Shown here: one piece after another, positions 1 through 7,591 of the stretch | Position numbering within the stretch: position 1 is the stretch's first letter | How the letters are laid out: every line of letters starts with the position of its first letter | Assembly: GCA_047639615.1 (NCBI GenBank) | Contig: JBLIOL010000147.1 | Coordinates: 1-12,875 of the forward strand | DNA: 12,875 nt | Direction of reading: 5' to 3' | Origin: CAYWNK01 sp047639615 | GTDB lineage: Bacteria > Planctomycetota > UBA1135 > GCA-002686595 | Program-made: the position numbers and the translations under genes | Notes under the pieces: model-generated | Database searches by the model: none | Told to the model about the DNA's origin: nothing | The model's input: the letters and a program-made list of their open reading frames with translations, nothing else

Positions 1-1477
1 CGGCGGCGGCCAGACCCTGGAAGCCGACCATGCGTGCTGCGGGAGCGGGGGAGACGAGGGCGTCGAGCAAATCGTCGAAGGGCTCGGCCTCAGCTTCCAT
101 GGGCGGCAGAACCAGGCGGCGTGCATCCGGCGAGTCCGCCAGGCTCGCGGCTTGGATGCGCAGGATGCGGCCGTAAGCTTCGCGATCGCCGGCGCCGTGG
201 CCGCCTACGCCCGGGTCGTACCAATCGGCAACCAGGATCGAGCCGTCCGGTGCTACGGCCACATCGCTGGGGCGGAACCAGGTCGCTTGTCCGCCGGCTC
301 CTTCGACATTCTTCGCGCCACGTCCAAGCAGCACGGAGGCTTGCAACTCGACCCCTGCACCCTTGCGCCGGGGGAAGTGCGCGTAGACCACGCCCGCGCC
401 GGCGTCGGCGTTGAGCACGGCGCCGTTGAAAGCGTACATGGGGTCGTCGGGTAGGCCGGCTTCGTAGATGCAGACGCCCGTGGGACCGCCGGCGCCGTTG
501 ATGGTGCCCGCGGGGAATACGCCCGGATCGTCCTGGTGCCAGTGGGAGACCGTGCGCTCCTGACCGCGGCGTTCGTCCGCTGCCCAGCCGCGCGAACCGT
601 CGGCGGAGGCGTAGCCGTAGTCGCCACCCTCGGTCACGTAGAGCGTCCGACAGGCTCGGTTGCCGTCGTCGTCGTTGTCCTCGGTGTACATGCGTCCGAA
701 GGCGTCGATGGTTCCTTCGTAGACGTTGCGGAAGTTGTCAGCGATGACCGACATGCCGCCACCGTCCATGTCCATGCGCACGATCAAGCCGCCCACATGC
801 ACGCGGCCATCGTCGCTCAGAAGGCCGGGCGTATTGGCGCCGTTGTGCGGGCTGCCGCCGCGGTAGTAGGAACTGGAGCGCAGGTTCCAACCGTCCTTAT
901 CCTCGACCACGTGCGGGCCGGCGTTGCCCATGACCAGTAAGAGGCGCCCGTCGTAGGTGGGCGTGGCGGAGTGCAGGCCATGGTCGTGATCGAGCCCACC
1001 GAAACCGGTCAGCAAGACCTCGCGGCTATCGGCCACCAGGTCGCCGTCCGTGTCGCGGTAGAGCAGCAGGTTCGGGGAGCAGGACACGAGCACGCTGCCG
1101 TCCGGCAAAACGCACAAGCCCAGGGGCGCGACGAGCTCCTCATCCTGGGCGAAGACGATTGAGTGCTCCGCAACTCCGTCACCATCGCGGTCTTCGAGCA
1201 CCACGATGCGATCGCCCTTGGGATGCTCGCGACCCGGGTTGCGTCCACCCCACTTGCGGTAGTTGACCGCCTCCGCCACCCATACGCGACCCGCGCCATC
1301 GATGTCGATGGCGGTCGGGTTGTAGAGCAGGGGAGACTCCGCCCAGAGCGTGACCGCCAGCCCGTCCGGATGCTCGAAGCGATCGTCGAGTCGTTGGGCT
1401 TGAGGGGAGCGAGCAAGCAGAGGGGCTGACAGCGCGAATAGCGCGGCCAGCCCCTTGATCGGAAGGTTCTGGGACAT
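1..1477 (-). CDS. PVC-type membrane-bound dehydrogenase (TIGR02604-like), partial at left edge
   Basis: The minus strand is open without a stop from ATG at 1477 to the window edge, giving 492 codons of a longer protein. The N-terminus MSQNLPIKGLAALFALSAPL is a signal peptide, probably cleaved near residues 26-28 (PQAQ). From about residue 34 it matches the N-terminal beta-propeller of PVC-group 'putative membrane-bound dehydrogenase' proteins (FEHPDGLAVTLWAESPLLYN, then a VWVAEAVNYR stretch). Two Asp-rich calcium-loop-like motifs follow, DRDGDGVAE (about 96-104) and DTDGDLVAD (about 142-150), as is common in this family. The propeller runs to about residue 440, after which an Ala/Leu-rich helical stretch, probably the start of a HEAT-like region, is cut by the edge. 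Family members often carry a C-terminal cytochrome c domain, which would lie outside. An in-frame TGA 11 codons upstream supports this start. The substrate is unknown. It follows the Met-rich gene by 42 bp on the same strand, so the two are probably co-transcribed. Confidence 0.9.
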   Translation of the reverse strand, partial: MSQNLPIKGLAALFALSAPLLARSPQAQRLDDRFEHPDGLAVTLWAESPLLYNPTAIDIDGAGRVWVAEAVNYRKWGGRNPGREHPKGDRIVVLEDRDGDGVAEHSIVFAQDEELVAPLGLCVLPDGSVLVSCSPNLLLYRDTDGDLVADSREVLLTGFGGLDHDHGLHSATPTYDGRLLLVMGNAGPHVVEDKDGWNLRSSSYYRGGSPHNGANTPGLLSDDGRVHVGGLIVRMDMDGGGMSVIADNFRNVYEGTIDAFGRMYTEDNDDDGNRACRTLYVTEGGDYGYASADGSRGWAADERRGQERTVSHWHQDDPGVFPAGTINGAGGPTGVCIYEAGLPDDPMYAFNGAVLNADAGAGVVYAHFPRRKGAGVELQASVLLGRGAKNVEGAGGQATWFRPSDVAVAPDGSILVADWYDPGVGGHGAGDREAYGRILRIQAASLADSPDARRLVLPPMEAEAEPFDDLLDALVSPAPAARMVGFQGLAAA

Positions 1478-1519
1478 GGCCCCAGTATCCCATGTATCGC
1501 TCAGATCATCGAACCTGAA

Positions 1520-3112
1520 TCAGTTCCCGAAGGCGCGAATAAGCTCGGCCCAGGGCTTGAGCGGCATGCGCATGCCGCCGCGCCAGACAGGTCCGTCGAT
1601 GACGAAGTACTCGGTGAAGGGGGCGCTGGCGGGCAGGTCACTGGGGAGTCCGGGGGAACTCAGATCGAGTGCAGCGAAGATCGGCAGCATCTGCTCGAAG
1701 ACGGCGGCCATATCCATTTCGATGGCCATGCTGGGGGTGCTGGTGCCCATGGACTCGATGGCCCACTTCAGGCCCGGGGAGACGGCGCTGGTCCCTTGTT
1801 CGAGGGCTTGCAGCGCCAGCTCACGCTGGGGGAGCTTCGGGCCCACGGCCATGACGAGGTGCTCGCCCGTAGCTCCGAACCACATGGGGTAGCCATCCTT
1901 CCCGTACATAGCGTCCATGATGGGCTGTAGGTCAGGAGTGAACTCGTCCTCGGCCATCAAGGCGCTCATATCCATGAACAGGCGAGATTCGAAGCCTGGG
2001 GTGGAGCCAATGGTGAGATCCTGGGGGCCGTTGAAGCGGATGGAGGGGGTCTGCCAGGAATCGTCGCTGTAGAGCGCCTTGATCTTGGCCAGGCTCTCCG
2101 TGGGCTTTTCGGCTTGCATGAAGTAGGTGGCATTCATGCCACCGTTCATGTCGAAGGTGCCGCCCATGCCCGGACCTGCGCCCTCAAACATCTGCGAGTA
2201 GATCTGCATGACCTTTTCTAGGGGACCGCGCATGTCGTCGGGGTAGAGATCCATCATGCCCCCCATGAAGTCGAGGTAGCTGTCCATGAACAGGCCGTAG
2301 TCGGCGCCCATGACGTAGGAGCCGATGCTGCCTTCCACATGCAGGCGCTTGGCCATGGGCATGAGGTCGCAGCGAGTGGTGGAGGCGAGCCGGCCCATGG
2401 GGCTCTTGGATCCAACCTGCAGAGCACCTTCGAGGGTGAGTTGGCCTTCGACCAGGCCGAAGCTCATGTCCAAGACCTCCGCCGAGAGGATGAAGTCATC
2501 GATGGCATCGAAGTACACGTCCATGATGGCTCCCATGTCCATGCCGCTTTCGGGTAGCTCCTCCATGGTCTGGTCCATCATCATGCGCCCTTGGTCCATG
2601 CCCATCTCGATCAAGGGGCCGTAGGTTTCGAAGACCTGGCTCAGGTCCAAGCGCATCGCGAGCATGCCCTTGGGGAAGTCCTGCATGAAGGCGGCGCCAC
2701 CGCCCTCGTAGGTGCTGCCATCGCAGGAGCCGACATAGCCGCCGCGCACGAGCGTGGTCATTCGATCAGGAGCGGCGTCAAATTCCGCCTGCATGGCTGC
2801 CGCATCGCTGGTAGGCAGGATCATGGTGCTAACGATTTCGCCGCCGCGTAGGCTGGCTGCGAAAGCTGCCGGTCGGTCCTGGCTCAGGCTGGTCAGGTGG
2901 CCGAGGAAGCCAGAGGCTAGGTCCGGCGTCGGCTCCCCGGGGATGAAGGCCTCAGTCATGCTGGTGGCCAGGCCCAGTAGATTGTCCAGAGACGTTGTCC
3001 GGACCACGAAGAAGGCGTCTTGGGGGATCAGCGCGTCCAGATCGGATTGGCCGATGGCGGCGGAGGGGGCCAGGGCGAGGCTGGCGAGTAGGGCGAGGGA
3101 ATATTGGCGCAT
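1520..3112 (-). CDS. Methionine-rich exported protein of unknown function
   Basis: This 530-residue protein has a clear signal peptide (MRQYSLALLASLALAPSAAI, likely cleaved near residues 20-22) and no later transmembrane segment that I can see. The mature start (LDALIPQDAFFVVRTTSLDN) resembles planctomycete exported proteins of the loosely defined DUF3352 kind, but I do not recognise the family with certainty. About 47 of 530 residues are Met (near 9%), concentrated at 170-197 (nine Met, including MMM at 177-179) and 268-332 (twelve Met). There are only two Cys (130 and 248), which could form a disulfide in the periplasm. The start is supported by a Shine-Dalgarno-like AAGG at 3119-3122, six bases before the ATG. 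The gene ends in TGA and is followed closely by the dehydrogenase gene. No catalytic motif was found. Confidence 0.85.
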   Translation of the reverse strand: MRQYSLALLASLALAPSAAIGQSDLDALIPQDAFFVVRTTSLDNLLGLATSMTEAFIPGEPTPDLASGFLGHLTSLSQDRPAAFAASLRGGEIVSTMILPTSDAAAMQAEFDAAPDRMTTLVRGGYVGSCDGSTYEGGGAAFMQDFPKGMLAMRLDLSQVFETYGPLIEMGMDQGRMMMDQTMEELPESGMDMGAIMDVYFDAIDDFILSAEVLDMSFGLVEGQLTLEGALQVGSKSPMGRLASTTRCDLMPMAKRLHVEGSIGSYVMGADYGLFMDSYLDFMGGMMDLYPDDMRGPLEKVMQIYSQMFEGAGPGMGGTFDMNGGMNATYFMQAEKPTESLAKIKALYSDDSWQTPSIRFNGPQDLTIGSTPGFESRLFMDMSALMAEDEFTPDLQPIMDAMYGKDGYPMWFGATGEHLVMAVGPKLPQRELALQALEQGTSAVSPGLKWAIESMGTSTPSMAIEMDMAAVFEQMLPIFAALDLSSPGLPSDLPASAPFTEYFVIDGPVWRGGMRMPLKPWAELIRAFGN

Positions 3113-3263
3113 GGGGTGCCTTGGGTAAGGGGGGGCGAGGTTTGCAGGCTTCGTTTACACGACCTGGGACGCTCCGAGCTGTGCTTGCCGGGTATTAGGG
3201 GCGGACCGTTGGATACAGCGCTAAACTACGCACGAATCTCCGGCCCATTCAGGAAAAGATCCC
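3113..3263. promoter_or_regulatory. Divergent intergenic region between Met-rich gene and S9 peptidase
   Basis: These 151 bp separate two divergently transcribed genes, so promoters for both should lie here. A possible -10 for the peptidase is TAAACT at 3222-3227, which would put the start of transcription about 30 nt before the GTG, but no convincing -35 lies at the usual distance. A run of seven G (about 3129-3135) lies on the Met-rich side. The assignment rests on gene arrangement more than on motif quality. Confidence 0.35.
3251..3254 (+). promoter_or_regulatory. Ribosome binding site (AGGA) supporting a GTG start
   Basis: AGGA lies nine bases upstream of GTG at 3264. No in-frame ATG lies between the upstream in-frame TAA (3222-3224) and this GTG, and translation from it gives a proper signal peptide. 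This decides the peptidase start. Confidence 0.55.
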
Positions 3264-5429
3264 GTGCTGTCCCTGCTGCTAACGACCCTTCCGTGCCTCG
3301 TACCCGCGCCCCAAGCGCCGGCTCAGGCTGACCTTGCCACCTTCACCCTTGAGCAGGCTTCGCGGCGTGACAAGGAGCATCCGGTGAGCCTTTCTTGGAC
3401 CCTCGACAAGTGGAGCTGGGCCGCGGACGGCAAGACTCTGCGCAAGGGCAGTGGCGAGTCCGCGAGCTACTTCGATGCCGCGACCGGCACCACCACGAAG
3501 GAGCCCGCCAAGCCCATCGGTGATCCGCGCCAGGAGAAGCCGGCCGGGAAAAAGGACGGCCGCAAGGAGCGCATCAAGGAGCTCAAGAAGGGCGGTCAGG
3601 TGGAGTTGGTTGACGACTCTCCCGATGGCGCGACCCTGGCCTTCATCCGCGACTACGACCTGTACGTGGCCGGCGCCGACGGCGGCGAAGCACGGGCGCT
3701 CACCACAGGTGGCTCGCGCGAGTTCCTGAACGGCAAGCTCGACTGGGTCTACCAGGAAGAGGTCTACGGCCGCGGCAACTTCAAAGCCTTCTGGTGGAGC
3801 CCGAGCGGCAAGCACATCGCCTACCTGGCCTTGGACGAGTCCAACGTGATCGACTTCACTGTGGTCGACCACATCGAGAAGGACACCTTTCAGGTCAAGG
3901 CCGAGATCACGCGCTACCCCAAGGTGGGCGATCCGAACCCGATCACGAAAGTGGGCATCGTCGATGTGGCCACAGGCGTGACCAGCTGGATGGACGTCTC
4001 GGCCTACCCCGAGGACTTCCTGGCCGTGCGCGTGGATTGGACCTTGGATGGTTCCACCTGCTTGGTCTCCGTGCAGGACCGCGTGCAGACCTGGGCTGAG
4101 TTGGTCGGGGTGAACCCCGCCACGGGCGAGGCCAAGACCTGGATTCGCGAAGAGTCTCCGGCCTGGGTCGAGCGCCCGTCGCCCCTGCGTTGGCTCGAGG
4201 ATGGCAGCTTCCTGTGGGCCTCCGAGCGCACTGGCTACAACCACCTCTACCATTACGATGGCAGCGGCAAATTGCTTGGCGCCTTGACCCAGGGCGAGTG
4301 GGCCCTCGGCGGCGTGCTTGAACTCGACGAGGAAGCGGGCAGCATGCGCTTCACCGCCAACGAGGGCGGCGACATCAACCGCAACGTGTACAGCATCAAC
4401 CTGGATGGCACGGGCTTCACGCGCCTGACCCACGGGGCGGGTCAGCACCGCCTCAAGTACAACGACGCAGGCGACCTGTTCCTGGACGAAGTGCACAGCC
4501 TGACTGAGGCGCCCCAGGTGCGTCTCTGCAAGGCGAGCGATGGCGAGGTCGTGCGCGTGCTCAGCACGGGCGTCCAGCCGCTCGCAGCCACCCACAAGCT
4601 CTCCCAGTGGGAGCTCATGGAAGTGCCCACCAAGGACGGCTTCCTGATGGACGTAGCCCTGCTGCGCCCGGTGCCTTTCGACGATAGCCGCGCCTACCCG
4701 GTCTGGATTCAGACCTACTCCGGTCCCGCCGCACCGACGGTGCGCAACCGCGAGAACACGGACCCCTGGTACCAGTTCCTGGCCCAGAACGGCATGATCG
4801 TCATGCAGTGCAATGTGCGCACGGCGAGCACCAAGGGCGCCTACGCCACGCGCCAGTGCTACAAGCAACTGGGCAAGCTGGAAGTGGCCGACATGGCTGA
4901 CGCGGTGGACTGGCTCGTGGGCCACACTTGGGCCGACGCCGCGCGCGTGGGCATGACCGGCTACAGCTTCGGCGGCTTCATGACGGCCTCGTCCATGATC
5001 TTCACGGACAAGTACCGCCTAGGCATCTCCGGCGGTGGCGTCTACGACTGGCGCATGTACGACTCGATCTACACCGAGCGCTTCATGAGCACCCCCGACA
5101 AGAACGCCGAAGGTTACGCCAGCACCTCGTGCCTTGAGCACGCGGGCCAGCTCACGGGCTTCCTGCATATGCACCACGGCGTTATGGACGACAACGTGCA
5201 CCTGCAGAACATGATGCAGATGTCCTACGCCTTCATGAAGGCCGGCCGCACCAACTTCAGCATGATGGCCTACCCGCAGACGCGGCACGGCATCCGCGAC
5301 CGGGACATGTCCTGGCACGCGCGCCAGTTGGAGTGGGAGCTGATTCAGGAGCATCTTGGTCCGGAATACACCGATCGCTTGGAGATCTCCCGAGCCGAAG
5401 CCGACTTCGACGCAGCCGTCGGACGCTAG
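3264..5429 (+). CDS. S9 family prolyl oligopeptidase, dipeptidyl peptidase IV type, exported
   Basis: This 721-residue protein should release N-terminal dipeptides (X-Pro or X-Ala) from peptides in the periplasm or at the cell surface. The signal peptide is MLSLLLTTLPCLVPAPQAPA, from a GTG start. Residues about 25-470 form the DPP-IV N-terminal beta-propeller. They include DWVYQEEVYGR, whose Glu165-Glu166 pair corresponds to the substrate-N-terminus-binding double Glu of DPP-IV, and a conserved YPKVGDPNP. The C-terminal alpha/beta-hydrolase domain (about 480-705) carries a complete triad: Ser568 in GYSFGG, Asp642 in MDDNVH (Asn644 matches the substrate-binding Asn of DPP-IV) and His675 in TRHGI. 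An unusual Lys-rich stretch lies at about 91-110. Length is normal for the family (700-780). The TAG stop overlaps the GTG of the downstream channel gene, so the two are probably co-translated. True DPP-IV specificity, as opposed to a related S9B activity, is inferred. Confidence 0.95.
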   Translation: MLSLLLTTLPCLVPAPQAPAQADLATFTLEQASRRDKEHPVSLSWTLDKWSWAADGKTLRKGSGESASYFDAATGTTTKEPAKPIGDPRQEKPAGKKDGRKERIKELKKGGQVELVDDSPDGATLAFIRDYDLYVAGADGGEARALTTGGSREFLNGKLDWVYQEEVYGRGNFKAFWWSPSGKHIAYLALDESNVIDFTVVDHIEKDTFQVKAEITRYPKVGDPNPITKVGIVDVATGVTSWMDVSAYPEDFLAVRVDWTLDGSTCLVSVQDRVQTWAELVGVNPATGEAKTWIREESPAWVERPSPLRWLEDGSFLWASERTGYNHLYHYDGSGKLLGALTQGEWALGGVLELDEEAGSMRFTANEGGDINRNVYSINLDGTGFTRLTHGAGQHRLKYNDAGDLFLDEVHSLTEAPQVRLCKASDGEVVRVLSTGVQPLAATHKLSQWELMEVPTKDGFLMDVALLRPVPFDDSRAYPVWIQTYSGPAAPTVRNRENTDPWYQFLAQNGMIVMQCNVRTASTKGAYATRQCYKQLGKLEVADMADAVDWLVGHTWADAARVGMTGYSFGGFMTASSMIFTDKYRLGISGGGVYDWRMYDSIYTERFMSTPDKNAEGYASTSCLEHAGQLTGFLHMHHGVMDDNVHLQNMMQMSYAFMKAGRTNFSMMAYPQTRHGIRDRDMSWHARQLEWELIQEHLGPEYTDRLEISRAEADFDAAVGR

Positions 5430-6499
5430 TGACGCTTCCCACTCTCCTCGACGTGGATACTAGTGGCCTGCTGGTTCTGGCTGGCACGCTGGGGGGAGTG
5501 TTTGCTGTGTACTTGGGTACGCGGCGCGTGCTGCGTCGAGCGGGTCGTGCCCGGCGCTACTCGGATCAGTGGATTCTGATCGCCACGGCCAACGTTGGCG
5601 TGCTGGCGGTGATCTTGGCGCTGCCCATCGAGGCCGGCACGAAGACCCAAGTCATGGGGCTCCTGGGCATCTTGCTCTCGGGCGCCATCGCGCTCTCGTC
5701 CACAACTTTCCTGGGCAACGCCATGGCCGGCGTCATGCTGCGCAGCCTGCGCAACTTCCGCGCGGGGGACTTCATCGAGGTAGGCGACAACTTCGGTCGC
5801 GTGAGCGAGCGGGGAGTGCTGCACACGGAAATTCAGACCGCGGATCGCGACCTGGTGACCCTGCCAAACCTGCTGCTGGTAACCCAGGCCGTGAAGGTGA
5901 TCCGCGGCTCCGGCACGGTGGTCTCGGCTACGGTCTCCTTGGGCTACGACGTGGCACGCAAGCGCGTGGAGCAAGCCCTGCTCGAGGCCGGCAAGCGCGC
6001 GGGTTTGGATGAACCCTTCGTGCAGATCATGGAGCTGGGCGACTTCTCGATCACCTATCGCGGCGCCGGTCTGTGCAGCGAGGTGCGTGGATTGATCAAC
6101 CTGCGTGCGGAGTTGCGCCGGCACATGCTCGACTCCCTGCACGAAGCTGGCATCCAGATCGTCTCGCCCAGCTTCGCAATCGAACGCCACCTGAAAGCCG
6201 ACGCACCGCCCGTGCTGCCGCCCGACGCCCTCGAGCCCGCGGCACCGGCGGAGGCCTTGGCGCCCACCTACCTGATCTTCGACAAGGCCGAGTTGGCCGC
6301 AGCCCTGGCCACTCGCGAGGAGCAGCTTGAGAACCTCACCAAGCGTCAGCAGGAAGTGGAAACCGAGCTGGCCAAGGCCGAGGACGCGCAGCGCGCAGAC
6401 TTGGAGCAGGAGCGCGAGCAAGTGGCCGCGAGATTGGAACACATCGAAGAGCGCATGACACACCTGCGAGAGCGCATCGAGCAGAGCGAGGATCAGTAA
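5429..6499 (+). CDS. MscS-family mechanosensitive ion channel with C-terminal coiled coil
   Basis: This 356-residue inner-membrane channel would open under membrane tension to release solutes after osmotic downshock. I place the start at GTG 5429, which overlaps the peptidase stop by one base (TAGTG). An open extension to 5333 exists but lies inside the peptidase and encodes an Arg-rich non-membrane stretch. Predicted segments are TM1 at 13-30, TM2 at 48-67 and the pore-lining TM3 at 75-105 (small-residue-rich GILLSGAIALSSTTFLGNAM). The MscS beta-domain follows (FRAGDFIEVGDNFGRV, about 110-125; TLPNLLL, 144-150), then the alpha/beta C-domain to about 255. After a Pro/Ala linker (256-280), residues 286-352 are strongly heptad-like, rich in Glu, Gln, Arg and Leu, and predict a long coiled coil absent from E. 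coli MscS. The gene is followed after 12 bp by the EEP gene. Confidence 0.92.
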   Translation: MTLPTLLDVDTSGLLVLAGTLGGVFAVYLGTRRVLRRAGRARRYSDQWILIATANVGVLAVILALPIEAGTKTQVMGLLGILLSGAIALSSTTFLGNAMAGVMLRSLRNFRAGDFIEVGDNFGRVSERGVLHTEIQTADRDLVTLPNLLLVTQAVKVIRGSGTVVSATVSLGYDVARKRVEQALLEAGKRAGLDEPFVQIMELGDFSITYRGAGLCSEVRGLINLRAELRRHMLDSLHEAGIQIVSPSFAIERHLKADAPPVLPPDALEPAAPAEALAPTYLIFDKAELAAALATREEQLENLTKRQQEVETELAKAEDAQRADLEQEREQVAARLEHIEERMTHLRERIEQSEDQ

Positions 6500-6511
6500 G
6501 TCCGAGCTCCC

Positions 6512-7537
6512 ATGTTGCTCTACCTAGCCGCCCTCAGCCTCGCCCTATTGGGCCTCTTTCGCCGCCCACCTCTGGCCTATCTGACGGCCTTCTTCCAGGT
6601 GCGGCACCTGCTCTTCCCGCTGGCCTTGCCCTTGGCGGCCGTGGGCATTTGGCGCGGCGAGTTCGCCTTGACGCTGCTCTCGGGAGTGGCCCTCGGTGCG
6701 GGCTGGGTGCGCTGCGGTGCCATGCGCGCGCCCGCTAGGTCGCAGCACTGCGCACTGGCGGCGGAACGTCAGCCGGACCTGCGCGTGGCGACCCTCAACG
6801 CGGGCGACCACCGTTCCGACCCGGCGCAGATTTGTTCCTGGGCGGCGGAGTGCGGGGCGGATGTGATCTGCCTGCAGGAGTTCCACGCCGGCCACGTGGC
6901 GCTCTTGGAGCAGGAGCTTGGAACGCTCTATCCGCACCAGGTGCTCTTCGGTGATGGCATGGCCGGCATTGGCGTGCTCTCGCGCAAGCCGATCTTGGCC
7001 CACGATCTGGTGCGCATGCGCTCGCGTCTACCCTTTCTCAAGCTGGACTTGGATGTGGACGGTACGCCCCTGCGCTTGATTGCGGTGCACCCCTTCGCCT
7101 CCCTGGCGATTTTGGGGAAGGCTTCTTCGGCGCACCAGGACATGCTTGATCTGGCGCGCGAAGCAGGGCAGTCGGAAGTGCCGTGCTTGCTTGTGGGGGA
7201 TATGAATACTACCGATCAGAGCAGCACCTACGACGCTCTAGCGGAAGCGGGGCTCACGGATGCGTGGACCGAATCCGGCGTGGGCTGGGCGCCGACCTTC
7301 CCGGTGGCTGGTCGCTACATGCACCTGCCCGTGCCGCCGGTGGTGCGCATCGATTTCGTCTGGTACAGCGATCGGTTTGAGGTCTGCAGTTACGAGACCG
7401 GACCCGACGCCAGCTCCGACCACTTGCCGGTGCTGGTCAGCCTGGCTTGGCGTGGGCGCGGGACGAGTCCTGGCGAGCAGGATCAGGCACAAGACCTCAT
7501 AACTCAGCTGGTGCCTTTGGCACCCGCTGAGTTATGA
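6512..7537 (+). CDS. Membrane-anchored endonuclease/exonuclease/phosphatase (EEP) family protein
   Basis: This 341-residue metal-dependent phosphoesterase has two or three N-terminal hydrophobic segments (about 1-16, 31-46 and 51-67). They place the catalytic domain (about 90-315) outside the cytoplasmic membrane, as in YafD-like proteins. All core EEP motifs are present: Asn96 (VATLNAG), Glu123 (VICLQEF), His193 (VHPF), Asp230/Asn232 (LVGDMNTT), Asp281 (RIDFVWYS) and Asp303-His304 (SSDHLPV). The substrate is not evident and could be nucleic acid, phospholipid or another phosphodiester. The domain ends naturally near residue 315. The last 23-24 residues, Gln/Leu/Ala-rich, and the TGA stop are encoded inside a 105-bp palindrome, so the tail was probably acquired by insertion. 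The start follows the channel gene by 12 bp without a strong Shine-Dalgarno site, as expected for a downstream operon gene. Confidence 0.88.
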   Translation: MLLYLAALSLALLGLFRRPPLAYLTAFFQVRHLLFPLALPLAAVGIWRGEFALTLLSGVALGAGWVRCGAMRAPARSQHCALAAERQPDLRVATLNAGDHRSDPAQICSWAAECGADVICLQEFHAGHVALLEQELGTLYPHQVLFGDGMAGIGVLSRKPILAHDLVRMRSRLPFLKLDLDVDGTPLRLIAVHPFASLAILGKASSAHQDMLDLAREAGQSEVPCLLVGDMNTTDQSSTYDALAEAGLTDAWTESGVGWAPTFPVAGRYMHLPVPPVVRIDFVWYSDRFEVCSYETGPDASSDHLPVLVSLAWRGRGTSPGEQDQAQDLITQLVPLAPAEL

Positions 7538-7569
7538 GGTTTTGTGCCTGACCCTGATCGCCAGGACTC
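7465..7569. repeat. 105-bp near-perfect palindrome (long inverted repeat)
   Basis: The left arm 7465-7508 and right arm 7526-7569 are 44 bp each and match at 41 positions. The mismatched pairs are 7493/7541 (G-U in RNA), 7482/7552 and 7477/7557. The 17-base centre contains a second perfect inverted repeat, GGTGCC TTT GGCACC (7510-7524), so the whole unit can fold into one hairpin with a 3-nt loop. It spans the 3' end and stop codon of the EEP gene and ends 22 bp before the aminotransferase start. There is no T-run after the stem, so it is not a canonical intrinsic terminator, although it may stop transcription. The form suggests a small non-autonomous palindromic element (REP- or MITE-like), but no second copy lies in this window to prove it. 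Confidence 0.85.
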
Positions 7570-7591
7570 CGGGGCCTGCTAGTCTGCGCCC

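Noticed and set aside
536..940. A 134-codon plus-strand frame near the left edge
   Set aside because: It lies opposite the dehydrogenase propeller; its His/Val-rich translation is a mirror of that gene.
1478..1519. Possible terminator between the Met-rich gene and the dehydrogenase gene
   Set aside because: Only short imperfect symmetry and no T-run in these 42 bp; co-transcription is more likely.
3279..4925. A 548-codon open frame antisense to the S9 peptidase
   Set aside because: It mirrors the codon bias of the plus-strand gene, shows no recognisable domain, and the sense strand has a complete catalytic triad.
5333..5428. N-terminal extension of the MscS gene to 5333
   Set aside because: It would overlap the peptidase by nearly 100 bp and add an Arg-rich stretch before TM1. 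GTG 5429 at the peptidase stop is the better start.
5426..6463. A 345-codon open frame antisense to the MscS gene
   Set aside because: Gln/His/Val-rich translation typical of the reverse of a GC-rich gene; no domain, and the sense strand clearly encodes the channel.
7580..7591. Leaderless promoter: TAGTCT six bases before the aminotransferase ATG, with a similar GATACT six bases before the dehydrogenase ATG
   Set aside because: The spacing is suggestive, but both hexamers are weak and neither has a -35 at the right distance; two cases do not make a pattern.
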